Assembly (NCBI RefSeq): GCF_003290125.1
Contig: NZ_QMKH01000001.1
Location: 682,001-746,000 of the forward strand
From: Microvirga flavescens
Lineage (GTDB): Bacteria; Pseudomonadota; Alphaproteobacteria; Rhizobiales; Beijerinckiaceae
Direction of reading: 5' to 3'
DNA length: 64,000 bases
Part shown: positions 35,217 through 46,028 of the stretch, piece by piece
Numbering within the stretch: position 1 is the first letter of the stretch
Layout: each line of letters opens with the position of its first letter
Position numbers and translations under genes: made by a program
The notes under the pieces: model-generated
The model's database searches: none
Told to the model about the DNA's origin: nothing
What the model saw: the letters and a program-made list of their open reading frames with translations, nothing else

Positions 35217-37373
35217 ATGGCGGCCATCTTCCATCGCGGCGACGATCAGATCATCAGCGGCTATTCGGAAGGCTGGGAGCAGAGAAACACCACGATCACT
35301 CTCCTGAAGGATGGCGGCTGGCTGATCACGTGGGACGCTTCGCATTTTGGTTCTCAGATAACGAGCATCCATCAACAGCGCTATGATGCTGGCGGCAATA
35401 CCATCGGCTCGAAAGCCACCCTCTACACCTCGACGACCGAGCCTGCTGAAGGCATCAACGTCGTCGCCCTCGCCGATGGCGGCTGGTTGGCTACGTGGCA
35501 GAAATGGGATGATGGGAGGGATGTGAACGTCTACCAGCAGCGGTACAACGCGGATGGCTCCGTTCATGCGCCCCCAGAGCGTGTCAACAGAACGGCGGAC
35601 AAGGATCAGTTTCTTTCGCATGTGACAGCCTTGAAGGACGGCGGCTGGCTGGTCACATGGGTTGGATCCGAGGCAAGCGGCTACAACAGGGACATCTATC
35701 AGCAGAGGTACGACGCCACAGGAACAGCGATTGGGACGCGGGACGAACGCGTCAACACCAGCACCGGCGAAACGGAAACAAACCCAAATACGATTGCATT
35801 AGCGGATGGTGGTTGGATCGTCACTTGGGATGATCATCGCAACGTAAAACAACAGCGGTACAATGCCGATGGCAGCCGCAATGGTACGGAAGTGCTCGTC
35901 AGCACTATAGGGGGCCAGAATGACACCAAGCCATCCGTAACAGCGCTGAAAGATGGCGGCTGGCTTGTCATATGGATGTCCGGGGAGTCCGGGGGACCCG
36001 CAGATCTTTATCAGCGGCGCTATGACCGAGATGGGCTTCCAGAAGGAGAGGCAGAGCGCGTCAACGCCTCGAAAGCCGCCGCCCATACAGCAGAAGCATT
36101 GACCGTGAAGGCCATGTCCGATGGCGGCTGGCTGGTCGTATGGCAGGCTGATAGTTGGGGGCCGCTTTACCAGCAACGTTACGACCGCGACGGTCAGGCG
36201 ATGTTCACCGATGCGGAGAACAACCCGGTCGATCAATTGGTCAGCACCACATATATTTCCGGTTCAGCAGCCCCGAGTGTCATGGAACTGCCCGATGGCA
36301 GCTGGATCATCACATGGGCGAACAGCGGATCAGGTGCCATACGGCATCGACAGTTCGAGTTCAATGTCGCGCCCGATACCCTGGATCTGGATGGCCTGCA
36401 AGTCGCGGAGGATGCGGCTTACGGCACAACTATCGGAACGTTGAGCGCAACCGATAACAACGACGGCGACGTGTTCACCTACACCCTGCTCGACGACCCC
36501 GAAGGGCGCTTCGAGATCAAGGACGGCAAGCTCGTGGTCAAGTCTCCGAGCAAGCTCGATCACGAGACGGCGACCTCGCACCAGATCCGCATCCAGGTCA
36601 GCGACAAGGCCGGGGCCTCCTACACGAAAACCTTTATCATCCAGGTGAATGACAGCCCCGACGAAGTTTCGCTAAGCGGCAACACGGTGCTGGAGAATGC
36701 CGCAAAGGGCACGGTGGTTGGAACGCTTCGCGTTGCCGATCGTCCGGATGGCGTCACCTATGAAGTGCTGGGTGATGCCGCCGACAGTTTCGAGGTGAGC
36801 AACGGACAGCTCGTGGTCAAGAATGGCAGCGACCTGGACTATGAGAAGGACGCATTGCGCGAAGTCCGGATCAAAGTGACGGACCGGGCAGGCGCCAGCC
36901 ACGAGGCTGTCCTCACCGTCCACCTGATCGACGGTCTCGACATCCTACGCGGCGGCAAGGGCAAGGATGTCCTGATCGGCACGGCGGGCGAGGACCGTAT
37001 CTATGGCGGCCTCGGCAACGATACGCTGACCGGAAAGGCGGGCAAGGACGTCTTTGTCTTCAATACCAAGCCGAACAAGAAAACCAACCTCGACAAGATC
37101 ACCGACTTCGATGTCAAGGACGATACGATCTGGCTCGACAATGCGGTGTTCAAGAAACTCGGCAAGGGAACCGAGACCAAGCCGGGCAAGCTGAACAAAA
37201 AGTTCTTCACCATCGGTGACAAGGCCAAGGACGAAAACGACTACCTGATCTACGACAAGAAGAAGGGCATTCTTTACTACGATCAGGACGGCTCCGGCGA
37301 GAAAGCGGCCGTTGAGATCGCGAAATTGCCCAAGAACCTCAAGCTCACCGCGAGCGATTTTCTCATCGTCTGA
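35217..37373 (+). CDS. RTX/cadherin secreted protein with seven-repeat propeller-like N-terminus (paralog 2)
   Basis: The 718-residue protein has no Sec signal. Residues about 10-380 carry seven repeats of about 50 residues, each with L(K/A)DGGWLxTW and then YQQRYDxxG, a very regular beta-propeller pattern. Two cadherin-like modules follow (about 390-570: AEDAAYGTTIGTLSATDN and LENAAKGTVVGTLRVAD), then RTX repeats (GTAGEDRIYGGLGNDTLTG, about 580-605) and the shared C-terminal cassette ending in ASDFLIV. The ATG at 35217, after GCGAGG, is preferred to a TTG at 35187. No type I ABC, HlyD-like or TolC gene is nearby. Adhesion or matrix function is inferred. Confidence 0.86.
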   Translation: MAAIFHRGDDQIISGYSEGWEQRNTTITLLKDGGWLITWDASHFGSQITSIHQQRYDAGGNTIGSKATLYTSTTEPAEGINVVALADGGWLATWQKWDDGRDVNVYQQRYNADGSVHAPPERVNRTADKDQFLSHVTALKDGGWLVTWVGSEASGYNRDIYQQRYDATGTAIGTRDERVNTSTGETETNPNTIALADGGWIVTWDDHRNVKQQRYNADGSRNGTEVLVSTIGGQNDTKPSVTALKDGGWLVIWMSGESGGPADLYQRRYDRDGLPEGEAERVNASKAAAHTAEALTVKAMSDGGWLVVWQADSWGPLYQQRYDRDGQAMFTDAENNPVDQLVSTTYISGSAAPSVMELPDGSWIITWANSGSGAIRHRQFEFNVAPDTLDLDGLQVAEDAAYGTTIGTLSATDNNDGDVFTYTLLDDPEGRFEIKDGKLVVKSPSKLDHETATSHQIRIQVSDKAGASYTKTFIIQVNDSPDEVSLSGNTVLENAAKGTVVGTLRVADRPDGVTYEVLGDAADSFEVSNGQLVVKNGSDLDYEKDALREVRIKVTDRAGASHEAVLTVHLIDGLDILRGGKGKDVLIGTAGEDRIYGGLGNDTLTGKAGKDVFVFNTKPNKKTNLDKITDFDVKDDTIWLDNAVFKKLGKGTETKPGKLNKKFFTIGDKAKDENDYLIYDKKKGILYYDQDGSGEKAAVEIAKLPKNLKLTASDFLIV

Positions 37374-37451
37374 CAACGATGGCGGATACGCAGCAAGGCT
37401 TTGTTCGCGCGGTCTCAGCTCAGAACGAGCGAGAGAGCGGCGGGCAAAAGA

Positions 37452-37480
37452 AAAACGGCCGGGCTCATCCCGGCCGTTTT
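37452..37480. terminator. Bidirectional terminator between RTX paralogs 2 and 3
   Basis: AAAACGGCCGGG (37452-37463) and CCCGGCCGTTTT (37469-37480) form a 12-bp stem with A and T tracts on both sides. It lies between the convergent RTX genes and can stop both. Confidence 0.92.
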
Positions 37481-37500
37481 CATTGATAAGATCGTCACTC

Positions 37501-40338
37501 TCAGATGATGAGGAAGTCCGCTGCGGAGAGCGATGCCTTGTTGGCGATCTTGATGATCTCGATGGGTTTGTAATTCGTGCCTGCCCCATCGGCGTCATAA
37601 TAGACGATACCTTTCTTGTAGATCAGGTAGTCGTCCTTGTCCGTGGCCTTGTTCTTCTTGAAGAATTTTTTGTTCAGGGCACCCGGCGAATTCACCGAGC
37701 CCTTGCCGAGCTTCTTGAAGATGGCGTTGTCGAGCAGGATCTTGTCATCGCCGGGCTTGAAGTCGGTGATCGTGTCGAAGTTCACCTTCTTGTTCTGATT
37801 GCTGGCCTTCGTGCCCTTGCCGAGGGCGCTGTTGAACACGAACTGATCCGCACCGTCGCCGCCCGTGAGTATATCGTTGCCGGAACCGCCGTTGATACGG
37901 TCCGCACCAATGCCACCTTTCAGCACATCCTTCTTGCGGGTGCCGGTCAGGCTCTCCAGCACGTCGCCGACATGGATGATGAAGTCCTTCGCGACCGTCG
38001 CCTCGCCATCCGACACCATGGCGGTGATCTTGTGCGAGCTCGCGGTCTCGTAGTCGAGCACCGCGCCTGCCTTCACCACCAGCCTGCCGTCACGGATCTC
38101 GAAGCGCCCGCCCGCATCGTCGGTGAGCGTGTAGGTCAGCGCATCGCCGTCGCCGTCCCTGGCACTCAGCGTTCCGATCACTGTTCCGGCTGCGGCGTTC
38201 TCGAGGATCGAGGCGCCGCTCAGCGCAAGATCGGTCGGAGCTTTGTTCGGTTCAGGTTCAATAGGAGGCAGATTATCTGTAACGACGACCCTCGCAGTCG
38301 TAGTTTTATCGGCATGATCCGAGGCCGATATCAGAATTTCGCGACGCCAACCTTCAGCCGTTCCGCCATAGGTATAGGTGAGTGCGCGAATAAGCAGATC
38401 GATGCGGTCCGCCGTCGCATTCGCATTGAGCATGATCTCGAAGGATGAGTTCGTAACGTCATAGATGTTAGCGAAGGTGATGCCTGTTCTGGTATCGGCA
38501 ATTTCGCCACCTTCCGTCAGGCCATCGAGCAGTCTGATAAAGCCGTCCATCGAGATGCCAAGCGCATCAGCAGCATTACCGCTTGTCACGGCGACGTTGA
38601 TCTTTCTGATGCGCACATCGTCTCGGAATGTAGCATTGCTGCCAACATCGAGAGCAACAACCTCGCCTTTCGATGTGATGATCTTCTCGTCATCCAGATC
38701 GTTGATGATCGGCGCAGCATTGCCTGCACCATCATCGCTATCGTCCCAGATATCAGTGACACCTAAAGATCTTAATATATTGCGTTCGGCAACGTTAAAA
38801 GTATCGCCGATGAGATGAATACGTTTACCCGCAAGTCCATCATCCGTTATAACGTCCCTTGCGTTAAAACCCGATAGAGCTAAGCTTTTATCATTCAAAA
38901 CAATGGTGCCATAGTCAGAAACAAGGAACATTTCATAGTTCCCGCTAAATGTCTTGCCTTGGAGGTTATATATCGAGCGCTCGTCTCCAAGCAGGCAGAT
39001 AAAAGCAGAATATCCATATAGCTTCTCTGGTGCCGAAATCGCATCGACACCCTTCAACTGCTCTGCATTGATATATAAACTCCCACCATATTGATGAAAG
39101 ACGATCCTCTCAAAGCCGGAAAACTCGGCTAAGACACTAAGATCGAAATCGGCATATCGGTCACCGAGGAAAAGCGTATCCGTTCCTTCGCCGCCGTTGA
39201 GACTGTAGTCACCGCGGAAAATGTCAGGCACAGCAAGAAACATGTCATCGCCATCCGAGGCGGGAGCCGAGTTCTCGCTTGTATCGAGGCCATCTACATT
39301 TTTAGGCAATAAATAAACAGTGTTGAAATAGTCTTTTGATACACCGGCTGCATCGGTGATCGTTATTCTGGTAAGACCATCATATGCAGCCCGATCATGA
39401 GGGAAGTCGAGCTGAAAGGTCAGGCTTCGGATGATTTCCTGGATGCCTTCTGCGGTCGCGTTCTCGTTGAAATTGAAGACCCATAGCCAGCTCGTCGAGC
39501 TTTTCGCAATCGTGCCGATATCGACTCTGTTTTCCAGGCCATCGTCAGGCGTCAGATCAACCATGGCATGCAACACACCATCAGCGCCTTTGACAAGCCG
39601 AATAGCGCCGCTCTGGTCTAGTCCAAGCGTTCCAAACGGAGCGCTAACTTCGAGGCTTCCCCCGCCGGGCGTGATGTAAGGCAGAAACGCATTTCGTTTT
39701 ACATCGAGATAGACAGGAGCATCACCCGAGCGGACATACTGGTAATCCTTATCGAAGTTGCTAAGGCCAAATGCCCAGTACTGATACTCGCCGCTTGCAT
39801 CCTTGATGGTCTCGAAACCATTCTTGAATAGCTGATTGCGCTCTTCGAGGTTAAAAACAACATCCGTGCCCGAGAAGTCGAGTATTGCTTTTCGAGACCC
39901 CGGTTTTGTCGCAAGAGCTGCTGCCTTATCTTTGAATTTGAGTATGAGCCAATGGCTTAGCAGGAAGTTCTCAAAATAGATTTCCGTGTTGCGAATATCA
40001 ACATTGCTGAGATCGAGCGTGTACTTGTCTCCGGTATAGCTGACCCACGCAAGATCGATCACCAATTCATCTTTACCTCCTCCACCATCGAAGCCCTTGA
40101 GAGAGGCCAAAACGTCTGGATGGATGTGAACGATCTCGTCAGCAGACGTGCCCTGCACGAATTCGAAATTTTTGTGCGCGTACCTGTAGATGAAGAACTC
40201 GCTGAGTTCGGCGGTAGGCTTGAGCAGGATCGTATCGTCGCCCTCGCCTGCGTCGATCTCAACACGCGGCAGCCCTGGCCCAACCTCGATGAAGTCATCG
40301 CCGTCAGTGGGCACAGCGGTCGTGGCAAGGGCGGTCAT
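37501..40338 (-). CDS. Large RTX/cadherin secreted protein with a different N-terminal half (paralog 3)
   Basis: The 945-residue protein lacks the propeller repeats of its two relatives. An RTX-like DGDDFIEVG start leads into a long beta-rich region I do not recognise (about 60-730), interrupted by DGDDMF and NGGEGTDTLFLG near 360-395. One cadherin-like module (about 745-830: LENAAAGTVIGTLSARDGDGD) and RTX repeats (about 835-865) follow, then the shared C-terminal cassette ending in AADFLII. The stretch about 38.6-40.1 kb is visibly more AT-rich than flanking genes, suggesting acquisition of the N-terminal part. GGAGAC precedes the ATG. Confidence 0.82.
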   Translation of the reverse strand: MTALATTAVPTDGDDFIEVGPGLPRVEIDAGEGDDTILLKPTAELSEFFIYRYAHKNFEFVQGTSADEIVHIHPDVLASLKGFDGGGGKDELVIDLAWVSYTGDKYTLDLSNVDIRNTEIYFENFLLSHWLILKFKDKAAALATKPGSRKAILDFSGTDVVFNLEERNQLFKNGFETIKDASGEYQYWAFGLSNFDKDYQYVRSGDAPVYLDVKRNAFLPYITPGGGSLEVSAPFGTLGLDQSGAIRLVKGADGVLHAMVDLTPDDGLENRVDIGTIAKSSTSWLWVFNFNENATAEGIQEIIRSLTFQLDFPHDRAAYDGLTRITITDAAGVSKDYFNTVYLLPKNVDGLDTSENSAPASDGDDMFLAVPDIFRGDYSLNGGEGTDTLFLGDRYADFDLSVLAEFSGFERIVFHQYGGSLYINAEQLKGVDAISAPEKLYGYSAFICLLGDERSIYNLQGKTFSGNYEMFLVSDYGTIVLNDKSLALSGFNARDVITDDGLAGKRIHLIGDTFNVAERNILRSLGVTDIWDDSDDGAGNAAPIINDLDDEKIITSKGEVVALDVGSNATFRDDVRIRKINVAVTSGNAADALGISMDGFIRLLDGLTEGGEIADTRTGITFANIYDVTNSSFEIMLNANATADRIDLLIRALTYTYGGTAEGWRREILISASDHADKTTTARVVVTDNLPPIEPEPNKAPTDLALSGASILENAAAGTVIGTLSARDGDGDALTYTLTDDAGGRFEIRDGRLVVKAGAVLDYETASSHKITAMVSDGEATVAKDFIIHVGDVLESLTGTRKKDVLKGGIGADRINGGSGNDILTGGDGADQFVFNSALGKGTKASNQNKKVNFDTITDFKPGDDKILLDNAIFKKLGKGSVNSPGALNKKFFKKNKATDKDDYLIYKKGIVYYDADGAGTNYKPIEIIKIANKASLSAADFLII

Positions 40339-40512
40339 TTGTGTCTCCGTCTGAAATCTCTTGGATCAAACAGGGTGTATCCAAGCCATAAATCTACTTA
40401 TAATAGAATTGTAACGTTATATATAGTCAAAGAAAAAATTCGGTCGTACTCGCAGGCTTCCGAAACCCCTCCCCGCGCCCCACCTAAAGAACAGGCCCGC
40501 GCGGAGACCTTC

Positions 40513-41616
40513 ATGCTCTGGTCCATTCCCATTGCGCGCATCGCCGGGACGGCGGTGCGCATTCATGTGACGTTCGTGCTGTTCCTCATCTGGATCGGCG
40601 CGGCGCAGTGGCAGCTTGGCGGGCGGGAGGCGGCTGTCAGCGGGGTACTGTTCATCGTGCTCCTCTTCGCCTGCGTGCTGGCGCATGAATTCGGGCACAT
40701 CCTCACCGCGCGGCGCTATGGCATCAGGACGCCGGAGGTGACGCTCTGGCCCATCGGCGGCATCGCGAGCCTCGAGCGCATTCCGGAGGATCCGAAGCAG
40801 GAACTCCTGATCGCCATCGCCGGGCCGCTGGTGAATGTGCTCATTGCCGCCGTGCTGGTCCTCATCATCGGCATCGGCTTCAACGAGGCGGTGGTGACGG
40901 GGCTCGACGATCCGCGTGCGAACCTGCTGGCGCGGCTGGCCTCGGCCAACATCATCCTGTTCCTGTTCAACCTGATTCCGGCCTTCCCGATGGATGGCGG
41001 GCGGGTGTTGCGAGCGCTCCTTGCCATGCGGATGAACCATGCCGAGGCGACGCGCATCGCCGCACGGATCGGTCAGGCAACGGCCTTTCTGTTCGCGCTG
41101 GCGGGGCTTTTCGTGAATCCCATGCTGATTGTGATCGGCCTGTTCATCTATCTCGCGGCCACCGCCGAATCCCAACACGTGGCGCTGCAGGACGGGACGC
41201 GCGGGCTCGCCGTGCGCAATGCGATGGTGAGCACCATTGAGACCTTGTCCGTCGCCTCCACCCTCGATGAGGCGGTGGAGCTGATGCTACGCACCTCCCA
41301 GAAGGAGTTTCCGGTGGTCGGCGAGGATGGCCGCCCGCTTGGCCTGCTCACCCGCGACAGCCTGATTCTCGCCCTGCGCGAGGGCTCACCGACGACGGCG
41401 GTGCGGGACGTGATGAGCCGCGAATTCGCCACCGTGGAGGATTGGCAGCCCTTCGAGACCGCGCTCACCCTGCTCACCACGGCGAAGGCGCCGGCGCTCC
41501 TCGTGCTCGATCGGGCGCACAGGCTCGTCGGCATGGTGACGCCGGACAATGTCGCGGAAATGATGATGGTGACGAGCGTCAAGCCGGATTGGCGCTTTGG
41601 CAAGCGCCCGGCCTGA
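40513..41616 (+). CDS. Site-2 protease family membrane metalloprotease with CBS domains
   Basis: The 367-residue protein is an M50B intramembrane zinc protease. The HEFGH motif is at 58-62 within a membrane helix, and NLIPAFPMDGGRVLRALL near 160 supplies the third zinc ligand (Asp). About six hydrophobic segments cover residues 5-215. Two CBS domains at about 225-345 may bind adenine nucleotides and regulate it. The ATG at 40513 follows GGAG; an upstream extension into the gap is unlikely. Its substrate is unknown; in other bacteria such proteases cleave anti-sigma factors. Confidence 0.9.
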   Translation: MLWSIPIARIAGTAVRIHVTFVLFLIWIGAAQWQLGGREAAVSGVLFIVLLFACVLAHEFGHILTARRYGIRTPEVTLWPIGGIASLERIPEDPKQELLIAIAGPLVNVLIAAVLVLIIGIGFNEAVVTGLDDPRANLLARLASANIILFLFNLIPAFPMDGGRVLRALLAMRMNHAEATRIAARIGQATAFLFALAGLFVNPMLIVIGLFIYLAATAESQHVALQDGTRGLAVRNAMVSTIETLSVASTLDEAVELMLRTSQKEFPVVGEDGRPLGLLTRDSLILALREGSPTTAVRDVMSREFATVEDWQPFETALTLLTTAKAPALLVLDRAHRLVGMVTPDNVAEMMMVTSVKPDWRFGKRPA

Positions 41617-41626
41617 GGGGTATCTA

Positions 41627-41739
41627 CCTCAGAGCCCGTGAGGAGGGCCGAGGAGGCCCGTCCCGAAGGGCGAGGCGTCTCCAGGGGGCGCTGGACACTC
41701 CTTCGAGACGCAGGCTGAAGCCTGCTCCTCAGGATGAGG
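41627..41739. repeat. Palindromic intergenic repeat, CCTCATCCTGAGGAG family, copy B
   Basis: This 113-bp copy has a degenerate left end (CCTCAGAGCCCGTGAGGAGG) and an intact right end CTCCTCAGGATGAGG. Its inner hairpins are GGGCC/GGCCC at the left and GCAGGC-TGAA-GCCTGC at the right; the arm sequences differ from copy A but still pair. It fills the gap between the site-2 protease and the DUF4440-like gene. Confidence 0.85.
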
Positions 41740-41760
41740 TCTACATGTCCAAACAGGCTC

Positions 41761-42225
41761 TTAAGGCTTCGGCACTTCCTGCGGCGTGGTTCCGCCGCCG
41801 TCGAGCACGAATTTCCAGGAACCGTCGGCCTGCTTCTTCCAGATAGAGACGTAGACGCCGTGGCTTTTGACCTCGCCGTTCTCGCTCACCTTGTAGCGCC
41901 CGAACGTGTAGCCGAGATCGCCGCTCGCCGCGATTTCCGCCTTCAGCGGCTCCCAGCTCAAGGACGAGCCCTGGACCTTCGAAAACACCTCGATCAGCTC
42001 GCCCTTGCTCAGGATCGGCATGTTGCCGGGACGGATGAGGGTCGTCGCGCCTTCGGCGGAATAGGCGATGAAGGCTTTCCCCACGCCCTCCTTCTGGCCC
42101 ATTGCGTTGAAGGCCCGGTCGACCTCGATCAGTTCCTGTGCAGGCATGGCTTGTCCTTTGGCGGCCTGGGAGATCCCGAGCGAAATCAGGCCCGCGACAA
42201 GCGCTGCCCTCAGCGTCAACGGCAT
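41761..42225 (-). CDS. Exported DUF4440/SnoaL-like (NTF2-fold) protein
   Basis: The 154-residue protein begins with a signal peptide (hydrophobic about 6-22, likely cleavage near AKGQA). The mature part has the cone-shaped NTF2 fold pattern of DUF4440 proteins: [29 protein letters not shown] and later [12 protein letters not shown] with [18 protein letters not shown]. Small ligand binding or hydrolysis is possible but unproven. AAGGAGGT lies 4-5 nt before the ATG, and a dyad lies just upstream of it. Confidence 0.82.
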   Translation of the reverse strand: MPLTLRAALVAGLISLGISQAAKGQAMPAQELIEVDRAFNAMGQKEGVGKAFIAYSAEGATTLIRPGNMPILSKGELIEVFSKVQGSSLSWEPLKAEIAASGDLGYTFGRYKVSENGEVKSHGVYVSIWKKQADGSWKFVLDGGGTTPQEVPKP

Positions 42226-42240
42226 CGGAATACCTCCTTG

Positions 42241-42262
42241 AAAGTTAAGACGTTATAACTTT
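42241..42262. promoter_or_regulatory. Dyad directly upstream of the DUF4440-like gene
   Basis: AAAGTTA (42241-42247) and TAACTTT (42256-42262) form a perfect 7-bp inverted repeat 3-4 bp from the ribosome-binding sequence AAGGAGGT. The spacing suits a dimeric repressor. No regulator gene is adjacent. Nothing else stands out in the 249-bp gap before typA. Confidence 0.4.
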
Positions 42263-42474
42263 GATATCCTGTCGACCGCGACCTGCCTAGCCCGTGGCCT
42301 GAGACCGCCCTGCCGCTTATCCGGGCACCCCTGCGACGTCGAAAAGACGCGGTCCCTATTGCCGCGAAAGGCACATCACTATATTGCATCGCAACGATTT
42401 CCCTTTTTCCGGTTTCGAGAGTAGCGCCTCGCGGGCCCCCGCAGCCGGACGGTTTTGCTTTTGAAAGAGCCCTT

Positions 42475-44304
<1,830 letters not shown>

Positions 44305-44329
44305 CGCGCTCTCGCCTTCACCACAATCG

Positions 44330-44362
44330 AAAAAGGCCGCCCTTCGAGGCGGCCTTTTTGTT
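44330..44362. terminator. Bidirectional terminator between typA and the MFS gene
   Basis: AAAAAGGCCGCC (44330-44341) and GGCGGCCTTTTT (44348-44359) form a 12-bp stem with a 6-nt loop. Runs of A and T on the two sides let it serve both convergent genes. Confidence 0.93.
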
Positions 44363-44368
44363 TTGCGA

Positions 44369-45601
44369 TTAGGCTGCGGCCGGTTCCACGGGCTCCGGCA
44401 ACGCCTCCAGTTTCGGCACTGCTGAGGACAGGATGACCAGGAGCTGGACGACGAAGCCCAAAGCAGCCACCACGATGCAGAGCTGCGGTCCGTAGTAAGC
44501 ACCGATGGCGGCGCCGACGAAGGCGCCGATCGGGCGGGTGCCTGCCGTCGCCGTCATCAAAATCGCCGAGACACGTCCGAGCAGGTGGCCTGGGGTGACT
44601 GTCTGGCGAAGCGTCGTCTGGCTGATGATCCATAGGATCGGGCCCGCGCCGAAGAGGAAGAACGAGAGCGCGGCGAGAATGCCGGACGGCACCCACAGGG
44701 TGGCCGCCATGGTCAGCGCTGCCGCGACCGAAGCGAACGGCCCGACCAGAATCGCGGTGCCAAAGGTGAGGCGGGCGACAAGCGGAGGGGCGATCAGGGC
44801 TCCGACGACCATGCCTATGCCGTAGGTCGCCATCGAGGTGCCTATCCCCGACGCGGTGAGCCCGAGGATGCTCACCGCATAGGGGACGTAGGCCGCCTGC
44901 AGCACAAACCAGGCGAAGTTCCAGGCGACCGCCGTGAGCAGGAGAGGCCTGAGAAGCGGATGATTCCAGGCGAAGGAGGCGCCCTCCTTCAGGTCGCGCC
45001 AGATATGGCGCTCGGAGGGCTGGGATCGGGGCGCCTCCGGCACGCGGATAAGGACGAGGATCGCCACAAGGGAGAGCGCTGCAGCGAGTACGAAGGTTTG
45101 CGACGCTCCGGCCCAGCCGACGAGCACTCCGGCAAGGGCGGGCCCTGCGGTGAAAGCCATGCTGCTGGCCAATGCCATCTGGCCGTTCGCTCGCGCCAGA
45201 AGGCTGCGCGGAACAAGGGTCGGGATCAACGCTGGCGCGGTCACGCTGAACACCACGGTTCCGGTCGCGGCCAGGAAGCCGAGGATGGCAAGCGCCGGAA
45301 CCGACAACCATCCGAGCATCGCCAGGGCGGGAAGTGCCAGCAGCGTGACAGCTCTCAAGCCCTCGGCGACCATCATCAAAACGCGGCGCGGCATGCGGTC
45401 GGCCAGGACTCCGGCGGGAAAGGACAATAGCAGGAACGGCAATGTCTGCACGGCGGCCAGAAGGCCCGTCTCGCCTGTGCCCGCACCCAGGGCCAGCACC
45501 GCGATGATGGGGGCGGCCGCCAGGCTGATCTGCTCGGCGGATTGGGCGGCGAGATTGGAAAGGGCAAGAGAGCGGAACGAGGAGGGCAGGGTCTGGGTCA
45601 T
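44369..45601 (-). CDS. MFS transporter
   Basis: The 410-residue protein has about 12 hydrophobic helices and the MFS loop motif [14 protein letters not shown] between helices 2 and 3. It resembles the enterobactin-exporter-like (DUF894) drug/siderophore efflux branch. The ATG at 45601 begins [20 protein letters not shown], giving a proper first helix; a frame extending to 45913 runs over the GST remnant. The substrate is unknown and no regulator is adjacent. Confidence 0.88.
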   Translation of the reverse strand: MTQTLPSSFRSLALSNLAAQSAEQISLAAAPIIAVLALGAGTGETGLLAAVQTLPFLLLSFPAGVLADRMPRRVLMMVAEGLRAVTLLALPALAMLGWLSVPALAILGFLAATGTVVFSVTAPALIPTLVPRSLLARANGQMALASSMAFTAGPALAGVLVGWAGASQTFVLAAALSLVAILVLIRVPEAPRSQPSERHIWRDLKEGASFAWNHPLLRPLLLTAVAWNFAWFVLQAAYVPYAVSILGLTASGIGTSMATYGIGMVVGALIAPPLVARLTFGTAILVGPFASVAAALTMAATLWVPSGILAALSFFLFGAGPILWIISQTTLRQTVTPGHLLGRVSAILMTATAGTRPIGAFVGAAIGAYYGPQLCIVVAALGFVVQLLVILSSAVPKLEALPEPVEPAAA

Positions 45602-45758
45602 GGGTGAACTTGATGTTGTTGCATTTCGTCTGAGGTCATGTGTTATCGAAGCGTCGGCGGACACCCGATTCCTGTGGTGTTCCCCAAGAGCTGGGTGCTT
45701 GGCCTCAGGCCGTCCGCCAGGCGGGCGAGAGTGGAACCACGGCGCAAGCGAGGCATCC

Positions 45759-46019
45759 ATGCTGAAGATCCACGGATACGCGGGGTCGATCAACGTCCGG
45801 AAGGTGCTCTGGACCTGTGTGGAACTTGGTCTTCCCTTTGAGCGGATCGATTGGAGCGGCGGAACGCGGCCCGTCGCGGATCCGGAATTTCTCGAGCTCA
45901 ATCCCGTCGGCATGATTCCCGTGCTTAAGGACGCGGGCCAACGGTTCTGGGAATCCGCTCACAATGAAAAAGGGCGGCTTCACGCCGCCCTTCGATTCGT
46001 GATCGTCATGAATTCTTGA
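45759..46019 (+). pseudogene. Glutathione S-transferase N-terminal fragment
   Basis: The 86-residue frame begins [20 protein letters not shown] and includes [13 protein letters not shown], the glutathione-binding thioredoxin domain of a GST (about residues 1-62). The rest of a GST, about 140 helical residues, is missing: after WES the sequence runs into the cysK terminator hairpin and stops. I read it as a gene cut off by a deletion next to cysK. Confidence 0.82.
45966..45992 (-). terminator. Rho-independent terminator of cysK
   Basis: On the minus strand AAGGGCGGC-GTGAA-GCCGCCCTT is followed by TTTC, about 40 bp after the cysK stop. It lies inside the GST remnant reading frame. Confidence 0.88.
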
Positions 46020-46028
46020 GCGCGAGGG

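Noticed and set aside
42241..42262. Possible CtrA box in TTAAGACGTTATAAC
   Set aside because: The second half is TAAC after N7, not TTAA; the palindrome reading is better supported.
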